The notes below the pieces were generated by a model. That model had not been told where the DNA came from. It saw only the letters and a list, made by a program, of their open reading frames with translations, and ran no database searches. Shown in pieces: positions 35,570 to 46,969 of a stretch of 64,000 bases of DNA. Origin of the DNA: Diorhabda sublineata (lineage: Eukaryota > Arthropoda > Insecta > Coleoptera > Chrysomelidae); contig NC_079478.1 of the NCBI RefSeq assembly GCF_026230105.1, forward strand, positions 12,601,653 to 12,665,652. Reading direction: 5' to 3'. Position numbers and translations under genes: made by a program. The stretch's first letter is position 1; every line of letters begins with the position of its first letter.

Positions 35570-36420
35570 AAATCATCATCAAAATAAGAATAATATCAAA
35601 CTATAACTTTGTTCTAATAAGAAAAATTAATTTTTCCTTTGTCTTCACATCTCAAATATATAGCAGTAATCAATTAAATTATATGTAGTTTTATTAGAAT
35701 TTACGAAATTGAGGTATAAATTTTACTTAAAAATTATTTATTCTCTTTTTAGTATATTAGATTCCGTTTCAATAATTTCTATAGTCAATATAATTGGATT
35801 TATGTTTTTTTGATATTCCATGGTTCGTTAATGCAGTTATTTTCTTATCATATTGATGACCTTTTAGTCTATTTTCTAAATACTGAGATGTCTGTCCTAT
35901 GTAGATAGCATCACAATTCGTACAAGGTACTTGATATATGATATTACTTCTTTTGTTTTTTAGTGTTTTAGATTTTAATTTAGTGAAATATTTGGATAAT
36001 ATATTATGTTCTTTATGAGTTATACTAATATCATATTTATTAAAATAATTCAATAATTGTTGGGAAACTCCTTGTACATATTGTAAAAAAAAGTTTTATG
36101 TTTTGATTTCTTTTCAGTTTTGTTTTTTAATTGAATGTAATATCTGTATATCCTTTTCTTGAATATTTTATTCATCATTTGTTCGGATAATTATTTTCTT
36201 ATTATCACTGATCTTTTTGTGACATAGGATGACAAGAATTGATAAAAAAGACCTAAATAATTCAAGTAAAATTTATAGCTCTATTATGTAAATTCTAATA
36301 AAACTACAAATAATTTAATTGGTTACTGCTATATATTTGAGATGTAAGGGGCCAGGGAAAAATACATTTTTCTTATTAGAACAAAGTTTGATTTTATTCT
36401 TATTTTGATATTCATGATGA
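35570..36420 (-). mobile_element. 5'-truncated Penelope-like element with inverted terminal repeats
   Basis: A GIY-YIG-type endonuclease C-terminus is flanked by two arms of one repeat in opposite orientation. Arm 1 is 35570-35740 and arm 2 is 36254-36420. Shared words include AATTCTAATAAAACTACA, TACTGCTATATATTTGAGAT and TTATTAGAACAAAGTT. Penelope-like elements are known for terminal repeats that occur in direct or inverted arrangement and for 5' truncation, which is what is seen here. The reverse transcriptase is absent. Confidence 0.7.
35769..36175 (-). pseudogene. Penelope-like GIY-YIG endonuclease domain
   Basis: The minus-strand frame reads FLQYVQGVSQQLLNYFNKYD (the L-PYVKGLSE-like segment linking reverse transcriptase to endonuclease), then ISITHKEHNILSKYF and LKSKT. 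SNIIYQVPCTNCDAIYIGQT (GIY-YIG core with the Cys-x-x-Cys typical of Penelope), SQYLENRLKGH and ALTNHGISKKHK follow. This is the metal-dependent single-strand nuclease domain that primes insertion. The frame is open for at least 110 codons without a stop, unusually intact for this window, and can be extended upstream to about 36175. It ends with a natural stop. The Arg of the YIGQTSRxL motif is Gln here. Confidence 0.8.
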
Positions 36421-36424
36421 AGGT

Positions 36425-37355
36425 GATCTATTGATCAATATAAATACGCAAATTGTCAGTGTCGATATCATATTTGATAAAAATAAATGAAAATAAAAAC
36501 AGGCTAGAACTTTTTCAATATTGGTGGGTGAAAGAAAGGAAACATATCATTGCTCTCAAAACTACAAAGAAAGCGGGTAATTAGTCATTTCAACGAAAAT
36601 CATATGGAAACTAGAATGAAAAACCGAGGCAGCTGCCGGAAAATTTGTTTATATATGGATATCCGACAGACATCGACAAAGGAGAAATAAACTTAATTAA
36701 ATGCTTTCATTGATGCTTTAGTACTTCACAGTAGATAGTTTTACATTGCAGAAATATAATAAAAAGTTTTCTTGAATTTATGAATAACCTTTTCAAAATA
36801 TCTGGCCCTCATCACCAACGTTATTTGGTTTCTCCACTTCATGATATTCACTGCATTCTCTTCACTAGCATGAAGTCAGATTTCTATTTCATATTTTATC
36901 AATTACATGTACTTATGGCAATTCTGTCTTCAAATCAAAACTGATGGATTATATTTCACAGCTTCTCTGTGCTATACATTTTTGTAGACTTCCAGAATAT
37001 TATTGCTATTCGCAAGAATTCAGCACTTCTTCGTCTACAGTTGAAAACATTCATGGTCGTTTTCTATACAGTATGCTTTTACACAGATTTCGATGCTTTT
37101 CATCATTTTTCAATCAAATATTTTTTTTCGTTAGTTCAAGTTTCCTAAAAAGACCACTATTGTTTCCGTCAACCACCATCTGTAATTTTTTGGCGTTTAA
37201 CAACCATCGGTATTGAATTGTTGTTTTGAGAATTAAATCGATTCATTGCACTTTTTTAAAGAAAAAACAACATTCAAGCTGGTGATAAATGCCATGAAAT
37301 TTCTGATTACAATCAATTTTAATTGTAAAAAAATTATTGATATTAGCTGATTGGA
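36425..37355. other. Unassigned stretch
   Basis: A 90-codon frame at 36944-37216 (+) is rich in Phe, Ser and Cys and matches no family. Nothing else is seen. Confidence 0.35.
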
Positions 37356-37359
37356 AATT

Positions 37360-37750
37360 GAGAGTGCTAGAAAAAGTGGAAGAACGTCACACCAATTACA
37401 AGTTTCAATTCTGAAGTATTACTTGGATATGAGAAAGTTCAGCACTGTTTCGTGAGAGTGTGCACATTACAAACCAAACAGCAGTTACAGAGGTGGATAT
37501 ATCGAGGACAATTTTCGCCAAAAATGACTAATAAACCTTTGATCTTTGAAAGTGTAAAACATAGCAAGCGTTATTCCAAGTTAATGGATCCATTCAATAA
37601 ATATTTGAAAAATCCACCATATTTAGTGAAAAACTTCTTATACTCGGAGACAATGCAAAGAAATGCATACATGTGCAGTTTTTATAGCAAAAAACTATGA
37701 GTTAGGCAACTTATTCTACGGACATAGCTCCAGACCTGAAAAAATAATTT
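37360..37750 (+). pseudogene. Possible mariner transposase trace
   Basis: One frame reads LILGDNAKKCIHVQFL and, 12 codons later, ATYSTDIAPDLKK. These resemble the mariner blocks LLxHDNARPHxA (second catalytic Asp) and PPYSPDIAPSDYHLF (third), in the right order with plausible but shortened spacing. An 82-codon open frame in another register covers the upstream part. The similarity is limited to two short blocks, so this is a weak call. Confidence 0.3.
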
Positions 37751-37799
37751 GATGAGTTGAGATTTCCCTCTAAAGCTGAAATCATCGCTATGACAATTT

Positions 37800-39310
37800 T
37801 TTATTTGGTTTGTCTTAACAATTATCATATTTTGAAATGAAAAACTTCACATCACACTTAGATACTACGTTAATTCAAAAAGTGAGAATATTCTCTATTG
37901 ATTAATCAGTTTTCAGTAAATTGTGCTGATAATTGTAAATATCTTTGTCGTATTTTTATTTAAACCCTCGTACAATCCTATAACCCGAAGACTGTAGCAT
38001 ATATTCTCATCAGGAGGTGTTGTAATGGGCCGTTGAAACCATTTACTTGGTTATTTATTGGAATTGTAATTCATATCAGCATGAAGTTAGACACTGACAA
38101 TACAATACTGTTTGTATGTGATGTAATGGCATACCAATATCGTCCCATAGGAATTCGAGATTTAGTGATAGATACAGTTTTATGGAGGCTGTGTAGCTGA
38201 CGTTACTACAGAACAATAGTACATATTTTTTAATATAGGGCGAGTCACTATGTGGGTATTGAAATAACAGGTAGATATTCATAGATATGACCTTTATTAG
38301 ATCTAAATAATGTGTTTACATCATTACGTAATAAAGTGGATAGTAAATCAGAAACTTATTAGGATGTGTCGATGAATATTAAGTTGAGAAGTGGTGAATG
38401 AAGAGAGTAATTGAAACTACAATCTAACTGATAAATCAAATGTATATTAATCTTGAGTTAAGATTGGATAGATGAACAAGATACTGTTCGTTCTGGTAAA
38501 ATTATCTTGTCTTGTCCTGTCCTGTCCAAGATCGTAATTCTGATGACTGTCATGATAAAATGGTTGTAGCATGATCATTTGATCATGAATGAAATCAAGT
38601 AAAAGAAAATAAATATACCATGAAAGATAATAAGGGATAAATCAAGTGAATATTGGGGGGTTAATTTGTTACTAAGATAAACAAATGTTTGGGCTCTAAT
38701 CCATACTATTATGAAATGAAATTCAGACGCGCTCTATATAATTGAAATAAAACTGTATTCACATATTTTCTCTTCAAGGTGTGTGTAACCTACGTTAGAT
38801 TCTTGTTTTTACTATACTACTGACATACTTACCATAAATACGATCAAAATAAAAAAAACCGGAACTTCTTTATATATGAAGAAATTGCAATTAGAGACTA
38901 ACGTATCTTGAGATATGCCACAAAATTATTAATAGAAATAATCTCCATTCAATATATAGTTCGAAGATTACAGTAATTTTATCGTTTTTGAATCGAACGA
39001 GATATTTAACTAAAAACTAGAAACAATTTTTCATAGTTAATCTAACTAAGATATAAAATAACACTGGCGGATAAGATTTTCGTAACACCTTATCTTTTAA
39101 AATGGATATACCCCTCCAAAAAATATTTATTAAGCCCTAACACGTACCACTTTTCAATAGTTTAATTATCCCTGCTTACATTAGCAAGTAGGTAATTTTA
39201 TGAATTTTATATATATAAATTTTATGGGCAGAAAAATACCTGAACGGTATTATTCAGAAAAGTAAATATAAAAATAACATAACATTTTGTTGAGTTTCAT
39301 AGTAAGTGGT
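37800..39310. other. Unassigned stretch with a palindrome and a short microsatellite
   Basis: CATGATCA-TT-TGATCATG is a perfect palindrome at 38570-38587. A short run of CTTGT/CCTGT pentamers lies at about 38503-38528. No gene recognised. Confidence 0.35.
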
Positions 39311-39319
39311 TCTTATTCA

Positions 39320-39660
39320 TTGATATTGAGCATAATCCCAGCGAGTGGCGCCTATTTATTGACTCGTCTAAATACAGTTTAAAATCACTGTTATTACAAA
39401 ATGGAAATTCAAAACCATCTATACCAGTTGCTCCTTCTGTGAAGATGAAAGAAACTTATGAAAATATTCGCTTGCTTTTAGACAAAATTAACGACAACAA
39501 GAATAAGTGGCAGATATGTGGGGACCTGAAGGTGATTGGAATTTTAATGAGACTTCTGGGAGAGTTCACGAAACATTGCTGTTTTCTTTGTCTATGGGGC
39601 AGCCGGGCAGTAGATCACTGTGTAAAAAAAATGGCAATTGTGTCTGTATAGGTCCATTTT
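39320..39660 (+). pseudogene. Fragment of an unnamed, repeated arthropod protein family
   Basis: The frame reads EHNPSEWRLFIDSSKYSLKS, then LLLQNGNSKPSIPVA, MKETYENIRLLLDKI, KWQICGDLKVIGILM and FTKHCCFLCLWGSRAVDH. I recognise this as a protein family seen in many copies in arthropod and some cnidarian genomes and usually annotated as uncharacterised. Its hallmarks are EWRLFIDSSK, LLHNGN, CGDLKV and the Cys-rich CFLCxWDSRA block. The family's function is not known to me; the multi-copy pattern suggests a mobile-element protein. Here it is about 110 residues of what I remember as a longer protein, with frame breaks near the end. The two Cys of CFLC are kept. Confidence 0.6.
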
Positions 39661-39744
39661 ATCCCAATGTGCTATTATTGTTGTGTTATTACAAAAATTT
39701 TTTTGGCGACCAGTGTAATTATCAATATAAGAATAAAATGAGAA

Positions 39745-40300
39745 CGAGAGATGATTTATTGTTAAGAAATTGTTACAATTTGTGGACAAACCTTTAAAAA
39801 ACTAAAAAACAAACAAAAATAATTGAATAAAGATACAAATCAGATAAAATTTCAATATACAGAAAAAAATATCAACGAATAACAAAATTGTAGGTAATAG
39901 TAATATGTGATAATTAATATATAAGTCCATAACAAAAATTAAACTAGTATGTCTCGATTTAAATATCATTATTAGAATAGAAATCGTTTACAGTGTAGAA
40001 GGCATTTTCCAGTAAAAATGCTGTTAAATTAATGAAAAATACGGAAAACGATAATATCGATTTGATTTCAATTGGAAAGTGACTGGACATTTTTTTGCAT
40101 TATAAAATATTGAGCCTTTAACTAATTCTGAACATGGAGTAGGTGAGGGTCGCGCTCCGCGTTCCTAAGTGGGTAGCCGTGCAACGATCTTTCTGAAATT
40201 GAAGAAGAGTGCTTACGAAATAGGCAAATGAATTCAAATATGAATAAGGAAGGAAGAGTCCTTTAACGAAGTCCCGACCGTGAGCCCTGGTGTTTAGTCC
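39745..40300 (-). repeat. Jockey-like LINE 3' end (copy 2 of 3)
   Basis: The minus strand carries the C-terminal coding remnant LFLPYSYLNSFAYFVSTLLQ, then CTATHLGTRSA (the H-x-TRSA motif near the end of Jockey/CR1-type ORF2) and, in another frame, FLLENAFYTVNDFY, the usual last residues of these proteins. The 3' untranslated region follows down to about 39745. It is about 500 bp long and alignable with 44450-44945. It is 5'-truncated next to the MITE starting at 40308. Confidence 0.65.
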
Positions 40301-40307
40301 TAGTATA

Positions 40308-40700
40308 CAGAGTGGCCCATTAATGTTTGGAAGTGCAAAAACACCGAACCCCAAACGAAACTTCTCCTCTGTTCAGACATTTCAGCCATCCTTTACCTTT
40401 GCACTTACTAAACAAGTTTAGTTAGTTCTTACTAATAACGTTTACAAGGCAGCATTTATAGTGCACCAATTTTCCTCGAATCTTCATATTTTTCGCTTCA
40501 ACTTGGCGACGTCACAATTTATGGGCTATATATTTCAAAAAACTTTACTTCATGTTGTCACGCTTAGGCTGAGTCCTCTGTATACCTCAAAATATTTTAG
40601 AAATGTGTACCCGTGCAAATATAACAACTTTTATCTGAAATTTTTTTGTATCTTCTATCTTAAGTAAGTTATTGCACTTCCATACTAATGGGCCACCCTG
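40308..40700. mobile_element. Mariner-type MITE, 393 bp
   Basis: The left end CAGAGTGGCCCATTAATG (40308) and the right end, read on the minus strand from 40700, CAGGGTGGCCCATTAGTATG, are inverted repeats that continue through GGAAGTGCAA. The repeat is about 30 bp with few differences. Both sides have TA (40306-40307 and 40701-40702), the mariner/Tc1 target. There is no transposase similarity inside, so it is non-autonomous. It abuts the truncated end of the LINE copy to its left. Confidence 0.8.
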
Positions 40701-40799
40701 TATATCTAACAGTTCTCTGTTGTAGTTTGAGATTTGCTCAAATTGAGTCCACCACACGTACCTCAGAAGGGAAAGGAATATCGGAGATGCGACACAATA

Positions 40800-42150
40800 A
40801 GGGCACAATAAACTTTTAAGGAGATGGATAAGTTCAGTTCTTTTGAAACTGATCTCACGCTAAACAGGAGGATTTGAAAGTATAAGATAAAGAAAATCTA
40901 AATATGTTAAATTCGAAGACATCAAATTGTGTTGGAATATCTAAATTTGGTTAGGATCTATCTCATAAATCTGGAAGGTGGATTTGAATTAATAACCTAC
41001 TGTTAGAGAGCGCACGTTAATGTAGTAATACTGAAATAATCATTACCACAAGCACCAGTTCATGTTATGTCCAAATTCATCACCTCATTATCACTACTGT
41101 TATAAAACTGAGATACGAAATGATAAATTGAGAAGATTGGACAAAAGTAGCCAACATGATATGAGGAGCTTAGAAAACAAGTACTTTGAGATTTCGTGTT
41201 TACTTATTTTTGTTGAATTTTTAGAGAACAAAGAGAACAAGCATGTGAACAGTAAAATTGAACCACGAAAGTAATGAGATTTAATTATATAAAAAGAAAA
41301 ATGCTAGGCCTCATATAATTATCGATCAATTACATTATAAAAGATGAAGTATATTTTATATAAATTCACGAATAATCAAGAACGATATATATGTCACAAC
41401 AAAATTACTCCTCTAATAGAATTCACGATATACAAATTGGAATTGATCCAATTGAGCTAACTCGTAGTTATCCAATTTGTTCACGTGTTTAGTAGAATCA
41501 ATTTTCAATACTAAACAAAGTTCGGTGTTGGAACTAGTCGCTGTAGATAACAGACTTCTATTTTCCCATACAAGAGACATAAATATAAATTTCGCGTTAA
41601 GTTTCCAACCCAGATTTAACAGTTTCATTTAATGTCTGTTAACACGAAATATTTTTAAAAGGTCATGGTATCAATATTTTTCTGGTAAATTCGTTATGAA
41701 CACGACAAACTGAATAAACAAACAATGCAAATCTTTGCTGCAACATGAAATGCAGAGCCAACAGAAATAGTGATGATAAAAATAAATAAAAAATAGTTAT
41801 ATGAAATTTGAGAAAGACATTTCTTAACTAAAAGCATTAAGTTATTCTAAAATTATGACAAGACTGTTATCGAAAAGAAAACACTGAGAGTTTTTTAACA
41901 CCTATGAAATATATTATGACACCTTACTTGTAGGCTTATTTTCATGTTAGCTTTTCTCGATGTTATTTTATTTCTCCAGTTTTTGTCTCTTGTGATAAAA
42001 ACACTTGAAATTGAATTATATTTTTCTTGTGTAGTCAGTAGGATTCGCTAAATCATATGAATATTATAAATCTACTTTTGTCTTTTAATAGATTTCTAGA
42101 CTTTCAATTGACAAAAATTAGAGAGCAACTACTTGGCACTTAATGTTGAT
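40800..42150. other. Unassigned stretch
   Basis: Frames of about 70 codons at 41062-41274 (+) and 41413-41628 (-) have no recognised motif. Nothing else is seen. Confidence 0.35.
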
Positions 42151-42169
42151 GAAACCCAGTTGTAGAAAG

Positions 42170-42905
42170 AAGCATCCTCAAAATTCAAACATATCTACTA
42201 CTGTTATCGAGAATATATTTCTGCCGATAATTCTAGGCCAGAATTATCGAGTGAGCAATCGCCAACTGAATGTTGGCGACCAAAACATAATCAAAATTCA
42301 ATAGTTAATAAAATTATAAGGAACAAATGTTTTGCATTTTTTGCAGCGAAAGATTTTCCATGGATCTGGATACATTGTTATGCATGATCTAACAAATGTT
42401 GAATATAGTAGGAGTTTGATACCATCAAGTTCGTCGATTTAGTTCTGGGTAACTTTTCGCAATTTGTAGTTTAGCATTGTCTTTTTGTAAGAGGATCCGT
42501 TTTTGGGTCAAATAAACCTTTTATATTCTCAACAGCTGACCAATATATAACTAGGAACTATTTACACACCACTACTCTTCGCTTCGAGTGAATCTTGGTT
42601 AATTCGTGTGGCACTACTCGACAACTAGAACACACCATATGATTTTGAATGACAATATATGGTATCTTTGGAAGATCCAATGGAGTCTGATAATCGCTGA
42701 ATGCTAGTACTAAGTTGGTTAGGTGGACGACCTAACTGAACTATTTTCAAGCGTCAAACTCAACTATCAAAACGATTAAACCAACGCTGTGCCATTCGCT
42801 GATTAACTGTGTCTTCCTTTCAATGTCGAGGCTGCTTCAAACTTTTGTTCCCAATAATGTCTGAACGATAAATTTATTTCATATTTATCACACTCCATAC
42901 TATTT
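42170..42905 (-). pseudogene. Mariner transposase relic (helix-turn-helix and second catalytic block)
   Basis: From the ATG near 42898 the minus strand reads MECDKYEINLSFRHYWEQKF, then TVNQRMAQRWFNRFDS (mariner: VSxRTCQRWFxRFRSGDFDL), LGRPPNQLSTSIQRLSDSI (the SGRP hinge and second DNA-binding subdomain) and KDTIYCHSKSYGVF (STVxxHLKxLGYV). After a large deletion DNAKLQIAK corresponds to the DNARPHVA block with the second catalytic Asp. The first catalytic block is missing. Frames shift several times. It is a decayed mariner, probably close to the mellifera/SETMAR group; terminal repeats were not found. Confidence 0.6.
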
Positions 42906-42909
42906 ATTA

Positions 42910-44445
42910 TAAAAACTGCGTTGTCAATAAACAAAGAAAAAATAATTAAAAGAAAGTAAAGCATGTGTACTCTTCATAGAATTGGAGACTAGTCTCAATA
43001 GTTATGGTCCGCCGCTGATCAAGAGAAAAGAACATTAATCATTGCACTTCTTACGCCCTTGTTTAAATCTTTCATTTAATGAGGTTTCAAAGTATCTATA
43101 CATCTCTCTTTTTTAATGAATATGAAGAAAACTCTATAGCTGAATATTTCCCAAGTTGTTTTATTTCGGGAAACATGTATAACGGTCAACCTCGATGGAA
43201 CTAATTGAGAATCTTGTATTTATCGAAGCGAATGAGAACCGATAAATAATTGATATATTATCCCTTGCTAAATGACAGTTATTACTACAATAATGTAGAA
43301 GTAACTAATTAGTAGTTAATAGTTTTGGAACTGATAATTGAACTGATGAAAGCTTTCATGCTTCTATCAGAAGATGTATCTCTATTCCGGATGATAATAC
43401 TCGATATATTCCAGCACATCCATTAGACAAAATCCTATCCAGGGGTATATTTGGAAATGTAATACTTTCTTTAAACCACTAGGAAATTCAATCTTCGACA
43501 TATCGATCAGTCGTTCTCCATTTCCTAGCATCAAGTTGGCAAATCATCTTAGATTTCGCGGTGAGATGAACGAAAAAATAGGTCACCGTGCCAGTCGAAA
43601 CTTAATAGTATGTGTTAGGTATACTTAACGTTGAGTGATTAACATATTTAAGGGATGCATGAAGCAATTTCGAAGCTCTTCCTTATTTTTAAATTACTGA
43701 GGAAATATTCTACATTTTAAAACAAATTATTTCAAGTAACATTCTTTTAGCCTTCGTAAATTTTGAGATAAAAACAATAACAATAAGTTCAATTTTGAAG
43801 ACTCTTAAAGTAATCAGAACCTATTGAAATATGAAAAAGAAGAAAATTAACTCCAATAACTATTTTTCATAAAATAAGAGACACAGTAATAACTTAAATA
43901 TTTGCTTTAATTGGAATTATATGAAACATGTTTAGAATAAACCAAATTCCTGCGAGTATTTACTGCGTATTGGTTAGTAAATATATTTTTGACGACTTTT
44001 GTAATCATTACTTTTGAATTTTATATAGTGATTAACATATAAAGGGTTGTAATTTTTCATATTGATACCCTGTATGTATTATTTCTGTAAGAAAACAATG
44101 TGAATAATGCCTAAAGTCGACGTGGAAGGGATCATGAGAAGTTCGAAGTACAAAAGCGTGTGCGCGCACCGTGTTAAATTGAGTCCTGTTTTTTAGCCCA
44201 TGCATACTCCATAATATAAATCACGTTTCTAAAGATTAAAGATAATAATAAAATCTCGAGCATTGACAAATATGTATATTTAATTTATAATAATTTTGAC
44301 AACAATGTATGATAGTTTTGAATCTTAATTTTTCAATGGTGATTTGTCTTGATTTTGGGTTTCTTTCCAGTTCAAATTAGCAGATAAAAATTTGACGTTT
44401 CGATCGAAGTAGGTCGAAACTCAAATAAAATCAGACCAAATCTTC
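42910..44445. other. Unassigned stretch
   Basis: No gene recognised. A stretch near 44040-44080 ends in GATACCCTGTATG, which could be a solo mariner-type terminus, but no partner is seen. Confidence 0.35.
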
Positions 44446-44449
44446 ACGA

Positions 44450-45180
44450 AAAACAGAGGGAAGAGAAAAAAAAATGCCTTATTGCCAAAAAATTGTTACA
44501 ATTTTTAGACAAAAGCTTGTAAAAGCTTAAAAATAACTAAATAAAGATACAAATAAAATAAAATTTCAATATACACAAGACAACTAGAATGAGTAACAAA
44601 ATTATAGGTAATAGTAATAGGATATACTTAGTATATGTGTCGTGTATAAGTCCATAGCAAAAATTAAACCAGTAAGGAGCATGTCCGGAATTAAATATTA
44701 CTATTAGAATAGAAGTCGTGTACAGAGTAAAAGGCAGTAAATATGTTGTAAAATTATTGCGGAATGCGAGAAAAGATTATATCGATTTTATTTCAATTGA
44801 CAAATGATTGTGCTTTTTTTGTATTGTAAAATACTGAGCCCTTAACTAATTCTGAACGCGTTCCTAAGTGGATAGCCGTGCAAAGCAACGTCCTTTCTGA
44901 AATTTACGAATTAGTCAACCGCATTCAAAGATGAATAAGTCTTATTAGATATGAGAGGGAGAAGATTAAAATTGCACTATTATTTAAAGGTGATACCACT
45001 GATGTCTAGATAGACGATGTCATTTATAAACAGAAGAAACAAAATAGGGCCTAGTACTGAGCCTTAGGGCACTACACATTCTATTGACTTGCAAGAGGAC
45101 ATCGCTGTATCAAGCCTTACAAGCTGACTTCTGCTGGTAAGGTATGACTTGAACCAAGTGAGAAACTCCTGAAACTGTAG
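44450..45180 (-). pseudogene. Jockey-like LINE: reverse transcriptase fragment plus 3' end (copy 3 of 3)
   Basis: The minus strand from 45180 reads FLTWFKSYLTSRSQLVRLDT, then VVP, a stop, and GSVLGPILFLLFINDIVYLD. This is the WxxSYLxxRxQxV...GVPQGSVLGPxLFLLFINDL core (motifs 3 and 4) of Jockey/CR1-type reverse transcriptase. The YADD-bearing segment and thumb are deleted. The sequence passes near 44945 into the C-terminal remnant CTAIHLGTRSE and the shared 3' untranslated region ending near 44450. It is a 5'-truncated, internally deleted copy. All three copies of this 3' end in the window point the same way. Confidence 0.75.
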
Positions 45181-45189
45181 AACAGCTAT

Positions 45190-45655
45190 TAGTTGATTGA
45201 AATATTATATATAATATAGGTTTCTTCGAAATTTTGAAGATTAAAATAACGATCCAGCTCAGTGAATATGCAGCGCATTGATTATATTTCTAATGCTGGT
45301 TCAGATGATGTTATTTCAAACTTTTTCAACTGTACGACATGTTGTGGACTCCTAGATTTCCAAATCGTGATTTCGATTCCAAAATAGTCATAAGCTGATT
45401 TTTTAAAGTCGGTTTAAACACATATGGTGATTAGTACTGAATTTCATTTATAGCTTTCTATTTTTTCATATCTGGTTTCTTATCTAAAATTCTCTAGATT
45501 CTTAAAGTTCTCTGCTAATATTCCCGTAATGTTCAATACATTTATTTCTCTATAATTTCCTATATCCATCTATTTATTGTTGGTACATGAAAATTGAATT
45601 CCTAAATTCCTAATTTGTAAGATTTAACTGCTGTACTTTTTGTTTATGAGTTCGG
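45190..45655. other. Unassigned stretch
   Basis: AT-rich, nothing recognised. Confidence 0.35.
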
Positions 45656-45659
45656 TAAT

Positions 45660-46560
45660 GGTATTGGTAGAGCTGCTACTAGATAATATCAGCCTAATCG
45701 TTGAACTTCAACTCATCCAACACTTGGATCACTTTCCAACTATTTGTGAGAAACTTTTCCCAGAGGAAGAACAGAACGACACGTAAATGGAGCGCAGGAA
45801 GATGATATTATTGGCGCTGTTACTACGAACTAGCACTAGACAAGTAAATCGGGAAATTAATATACTCATACTCAATCAGAAATCATTTGTACCGATATCA
45901 TATTCAAATAGTTCAGTGACTACATCTTGGAGATGAAATCCATAGATTGAAATTTTATAGATGAATTAATAATCATCGACCAACGCTGTACAGGAAACTA
46001 TTTACAGATGAAGCTCAGTTTACAAGAGATATGATTAATAATTCCCGTACTTCACATTTGTGGACAGAAGAGAATCCTTATGCTAGTCGAGAATGTTTCC
46101 AGTTCAGATGTCATCATTAGTGGGTCGTCACTTTTTTGATGGTCCATTAAAAGGACAAATCTATTTGGACTTTCTATACATTATTTTGCGAAATTCGCTT
46201 GGCATCGCGAACGTTCTTACCCGAAGGAAGTGTATTTATCATGATGGGGCATCCCCCCATTTTCAATAGCAGTGAGTTAACATCTAAATAATGTTGTAAG
46301 GCAACCGGTTGATAGTACGTGAGTTCCTATTTCATGGCCTTTAAAATCTTCTGATTTCAATTCCGTTGAATACCATACTTGAAGACGATTGACGCGACTG
46401 GTTTATACTTTTTTGTAATACTGGTAGAAACGATAAGTATTCGTAATTCAATAAGACAATTGCAAATTCGGCAACAAAAATTTGTAGAAGCTGCTGGGTT
46501 CCATTTCGAGAATCTACTTTCAAATATTTGTTGCAATTACTTATACCTTTTCAGTTCTTC
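45660..46560 (+). pseudogene. Mariner/Tc1-superfamily transposase relic
   Basis: Blocks in order: RNFSQRKNRTTRKW-like start, IGAVTTN (about 45830), then LFTDEAQFTRDMINN (from 45992; the DEAxF block with the first catalytic Asp) and TSHLWTEENPYASRECFQFR. SSLVGRHFFDGPLKGQIYLD and IYHDGASPHF (about 46235-46265; second catalytic Asp, family FQHDGAPPHF) follow. Near 46340 FMAFKIF and FNSVEY match the WPARSPDLNPxDF region with the last catalytic residue gone. It belongs to the arthropod group whose transposases have DEAQF and HDGAPPHF. Many stops and frameshifts. An ACAGGGTGATTCGTG-type terminus at about 46950-46965 (minus strand) could be its right end. Confidence 0.65.
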
Positions 46561-46969
46561 ACTACATAATTTCAGTTCTTGATTTCAAATTGTTGCTCGT
46601 TATTAGTCAGTTTCTGATTTTTGTTGTTTGGTATTTATCATTCTCATACCTCATTGTGAGTGTTCTATGTTTTATTTGATATTCGCTAGAAATTGAATAA
46701 AGATGGGACAACTGTGTCGATTTCATTGGTTATTTATGTAGTTTGAAAATCGCTTATTGCATTTAAATAGAAACCTTATACAGGGCGTAATATCTAATAA
46801 GAATCCCTAAATTGATTTTTCCAAAGCCGTTCCTGAACATTCTTAGCTAATACCAATCAAATGCTAGATAGTAGTGTACTGCATCAAGAATAAATTGAAA
46901 AAATCCAACGTGGAAATATTATAGCCAATTAAAATTTATGGTTAATATCACGAATCACCCTGTAAATTA

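Noticed and set aside
46778..46967. CAGGGCGTAATATC and CACCCTGTA as ends of a MITE of about 190 bp
   Set aside because: Only about 9 bp match as inverted repeats. More likely the right end of the neighbouring mariner relic or chance.
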